From positions 1 to 6,782 of the forward strand of contig CANQAW010000096.1 in the NCBI GenBank assembly GCA_947589525.1: 6,782 bases of DNA. The letters run 5' to 3'. The notes under the pieces were generated by a model that saw only the letters and a program-made list of their open reading frames with translations, was not told where the DNA came from and ran no database searches. The DNA is from Candidatus Gastranaerophilales bacterium. GTDB lineage: Bacteria > Cyanobacteriota > Vampirovibrionia > Gastranaerophilales > Gastranaerophilaceae. Positions 6,059 through 6,782 of the stretch are shown one piece after another. How positions within the stretch are numbered: position 1 is the stretch's first letter; the number at the start of each line of letters is the position of its first letter. The position numbers and the translations under genes are program-made.

Positions 6059-6782
6059 ATGAAAATAAATATAATAGAATATTTACACAAAACAGTAAAA
6101 AATTATCCGAACAAAACTGCTGTTATTTCGGGTGATGAAAAAATCACTTTTGAAAATTTGAATATTAAAGCTAAAAAATTAGCTGTATATATTGCGCAGT
6201 CAAATATTATCAGAAAGCCTATTGCCCTTTATCTGCCTAAATCAATAGGAAGTGTAATTGCAGATATTGCTATAACTTATTCAGGCAATGCTTATATGAA
6301 TTTAGATATAAAAAATCCGATTGAAAGGATATCTAATATTCACAATCTTATTAAACCCGAATTTGTTATTACAAATAATAAATACAAAGATAAAATTAAA
6401 AATATTGACGGTATTAAAATTATTAATATTGATGAGTTTGATTTTAACTCGGATTTTGATTATTCAATATTAGAAAAAATTCAATCCAAAATAATAGATA
6501 CAGACCCTTATTGTATTATAAATACATCAGGTTCTACGGGGACTCCAAAAGGAGTTGTATTAAATCACAGAAGCTTTATTGATTTTACCGAAAGGTCATT
6601 TGAAGCTTTTGATATTACTAAAAATGAAATAATAGGTTCACTTTCGCCGTTAGTATTTGATATATACAGTATAGAGCTTTGCTTTTTAATGGCAAAAAGT
6701 GCAACAATGGTAATAATTCCCGATACATTAGCCGCATTTCCCGTTGAAATATTAAAACTTTTACAAAAGCATTCGGTAAGCT
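6059..6782 (+). CDS. Amino-acid adenylation domain enzyme (NRPS/DltA-like, AMP-binding), N-terminal 241 codons
   Basis: ANL-superfamily enzyme that activates a carboxylate with ATP to an acyl-adenylate, usually to load it on a carrier-protein thiol. The frame is open to the window edge, so only the N-terminal subdomain is present. Core motifs appear in order: A1-like KITFENLNIKAKKLA (28-42), A2-like SGNAYMNLD (75-83), the A3 phosphate-binding loop TSGSTGTPKG (156-165), and the A4 region SPLVFDIYSIEL (196-207). Asp201 in VFD aligns with the Asp that holds the substrate alpha-amino group in GrsA (Asp235) and DltA, so an amino acid substrate is likely. At the equivalents of GrsA 236 and 239 are Ile202 and Ile205; the remaining specificity residues lie outside. 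GGGG sits five bases before the ATG, behind a near-consensus promoter. It could be a stand-alone ligase or the first module of a peptide synthetase. Confidence 0.88.
   Translation, partial: MKINIIEYLHKTVKNYPNKTAVISGDEKITFENLNIKAKKLAVYIAQSNIIRKPIALYLPKSIGSVIADIAITYSGNAYMNLDIKNPIERISNIHNLIKPEFVITNNKYKDKIKNIDGIKIINIDEFDFNSDFDYSILEKIQSKIIDTDPYCIINTSGSTGTPKGVVLNHRSFIDFTERSFEAFDITKNEIIGSLSPLVFDIYSIELCFLMAKSATMVIIPDTLAAFPVEILKLLQKHSVS

Noticed and set aside
1..6782. CRISPR array, insertion sequence, tRNA or rRNA gene
   Set aside because: I saw no regularly spaced direct repeats, no transposase motifs with terminal inverted repeats, and no tRNA or rRNA signature.

Overview
The window is strongly AT-rich and looks like bacterial chromosome from a host- or gut-associated lineage. 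My best guess is a Gastranaerophilales-type (non-photosynthetic Cyanobacteria/'Melainabacteria') or similar low-GC Gram-negative genome. This rests on low GC, several genes without a Shine-Dalgarno site, a xxFKGN motif after a Lys/Ser/Asn-rich N-terminus in the largest protein (a pattern I associate with that group), and surface-polysaccharide genes. It is inference, not proof.

Left part (1-2229, all minus strand, read right to left): a compact surface-glycan operon. A family 8 glycosyltransferase overlaps rfbF (glucose-1-phosphate cytidylyltransferase) by 4 nt, and rfbF overlaps rfbG (CDP-glucose 4,6-dehydratase, cut by the window edge) by 8 nt. RfbF and RfbG make CDP-glucose and then CDP-4-dehydro-6-deoxyglucose, the entry to CDP-linked deoxysugars for O-antigen or capsule. 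The GT8 enzyme is likely one of the transferases building that glycan.

Middle (2230-2882): a small unrecognised minus-strand gene whose 3' part contains a ten-base C tract (ten G on the plus strand). As printed the protein is 104 aa. One extra C would extend it to 133 aa in a frame that looks coding. An extended -10 promoter lies upstream of it, and I see no convincing separate promoter before the glycosyltransferase, so this gene may lead the glycan operon.

Right-centre (2883-5684, minus): one 933-aa protein with about ten degenerate 24-30-residue helical repeats and a C-terminal calpain-like (C2 family) cysteine protease domain, with apparent triad Cys655/His882/Asn902. This is the most unusual gene here.

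Right end (5685-6782): a 374-bp divergent intergenic region containing what may be a decayed small ORF on the minus strand. It is followed by a near-consensus sigma-70 promoter and the first 241 codons of an adenylation-domain (NRPS/DltA-like, AMP-binding) enzyme on the plus strand, which runs off the window.
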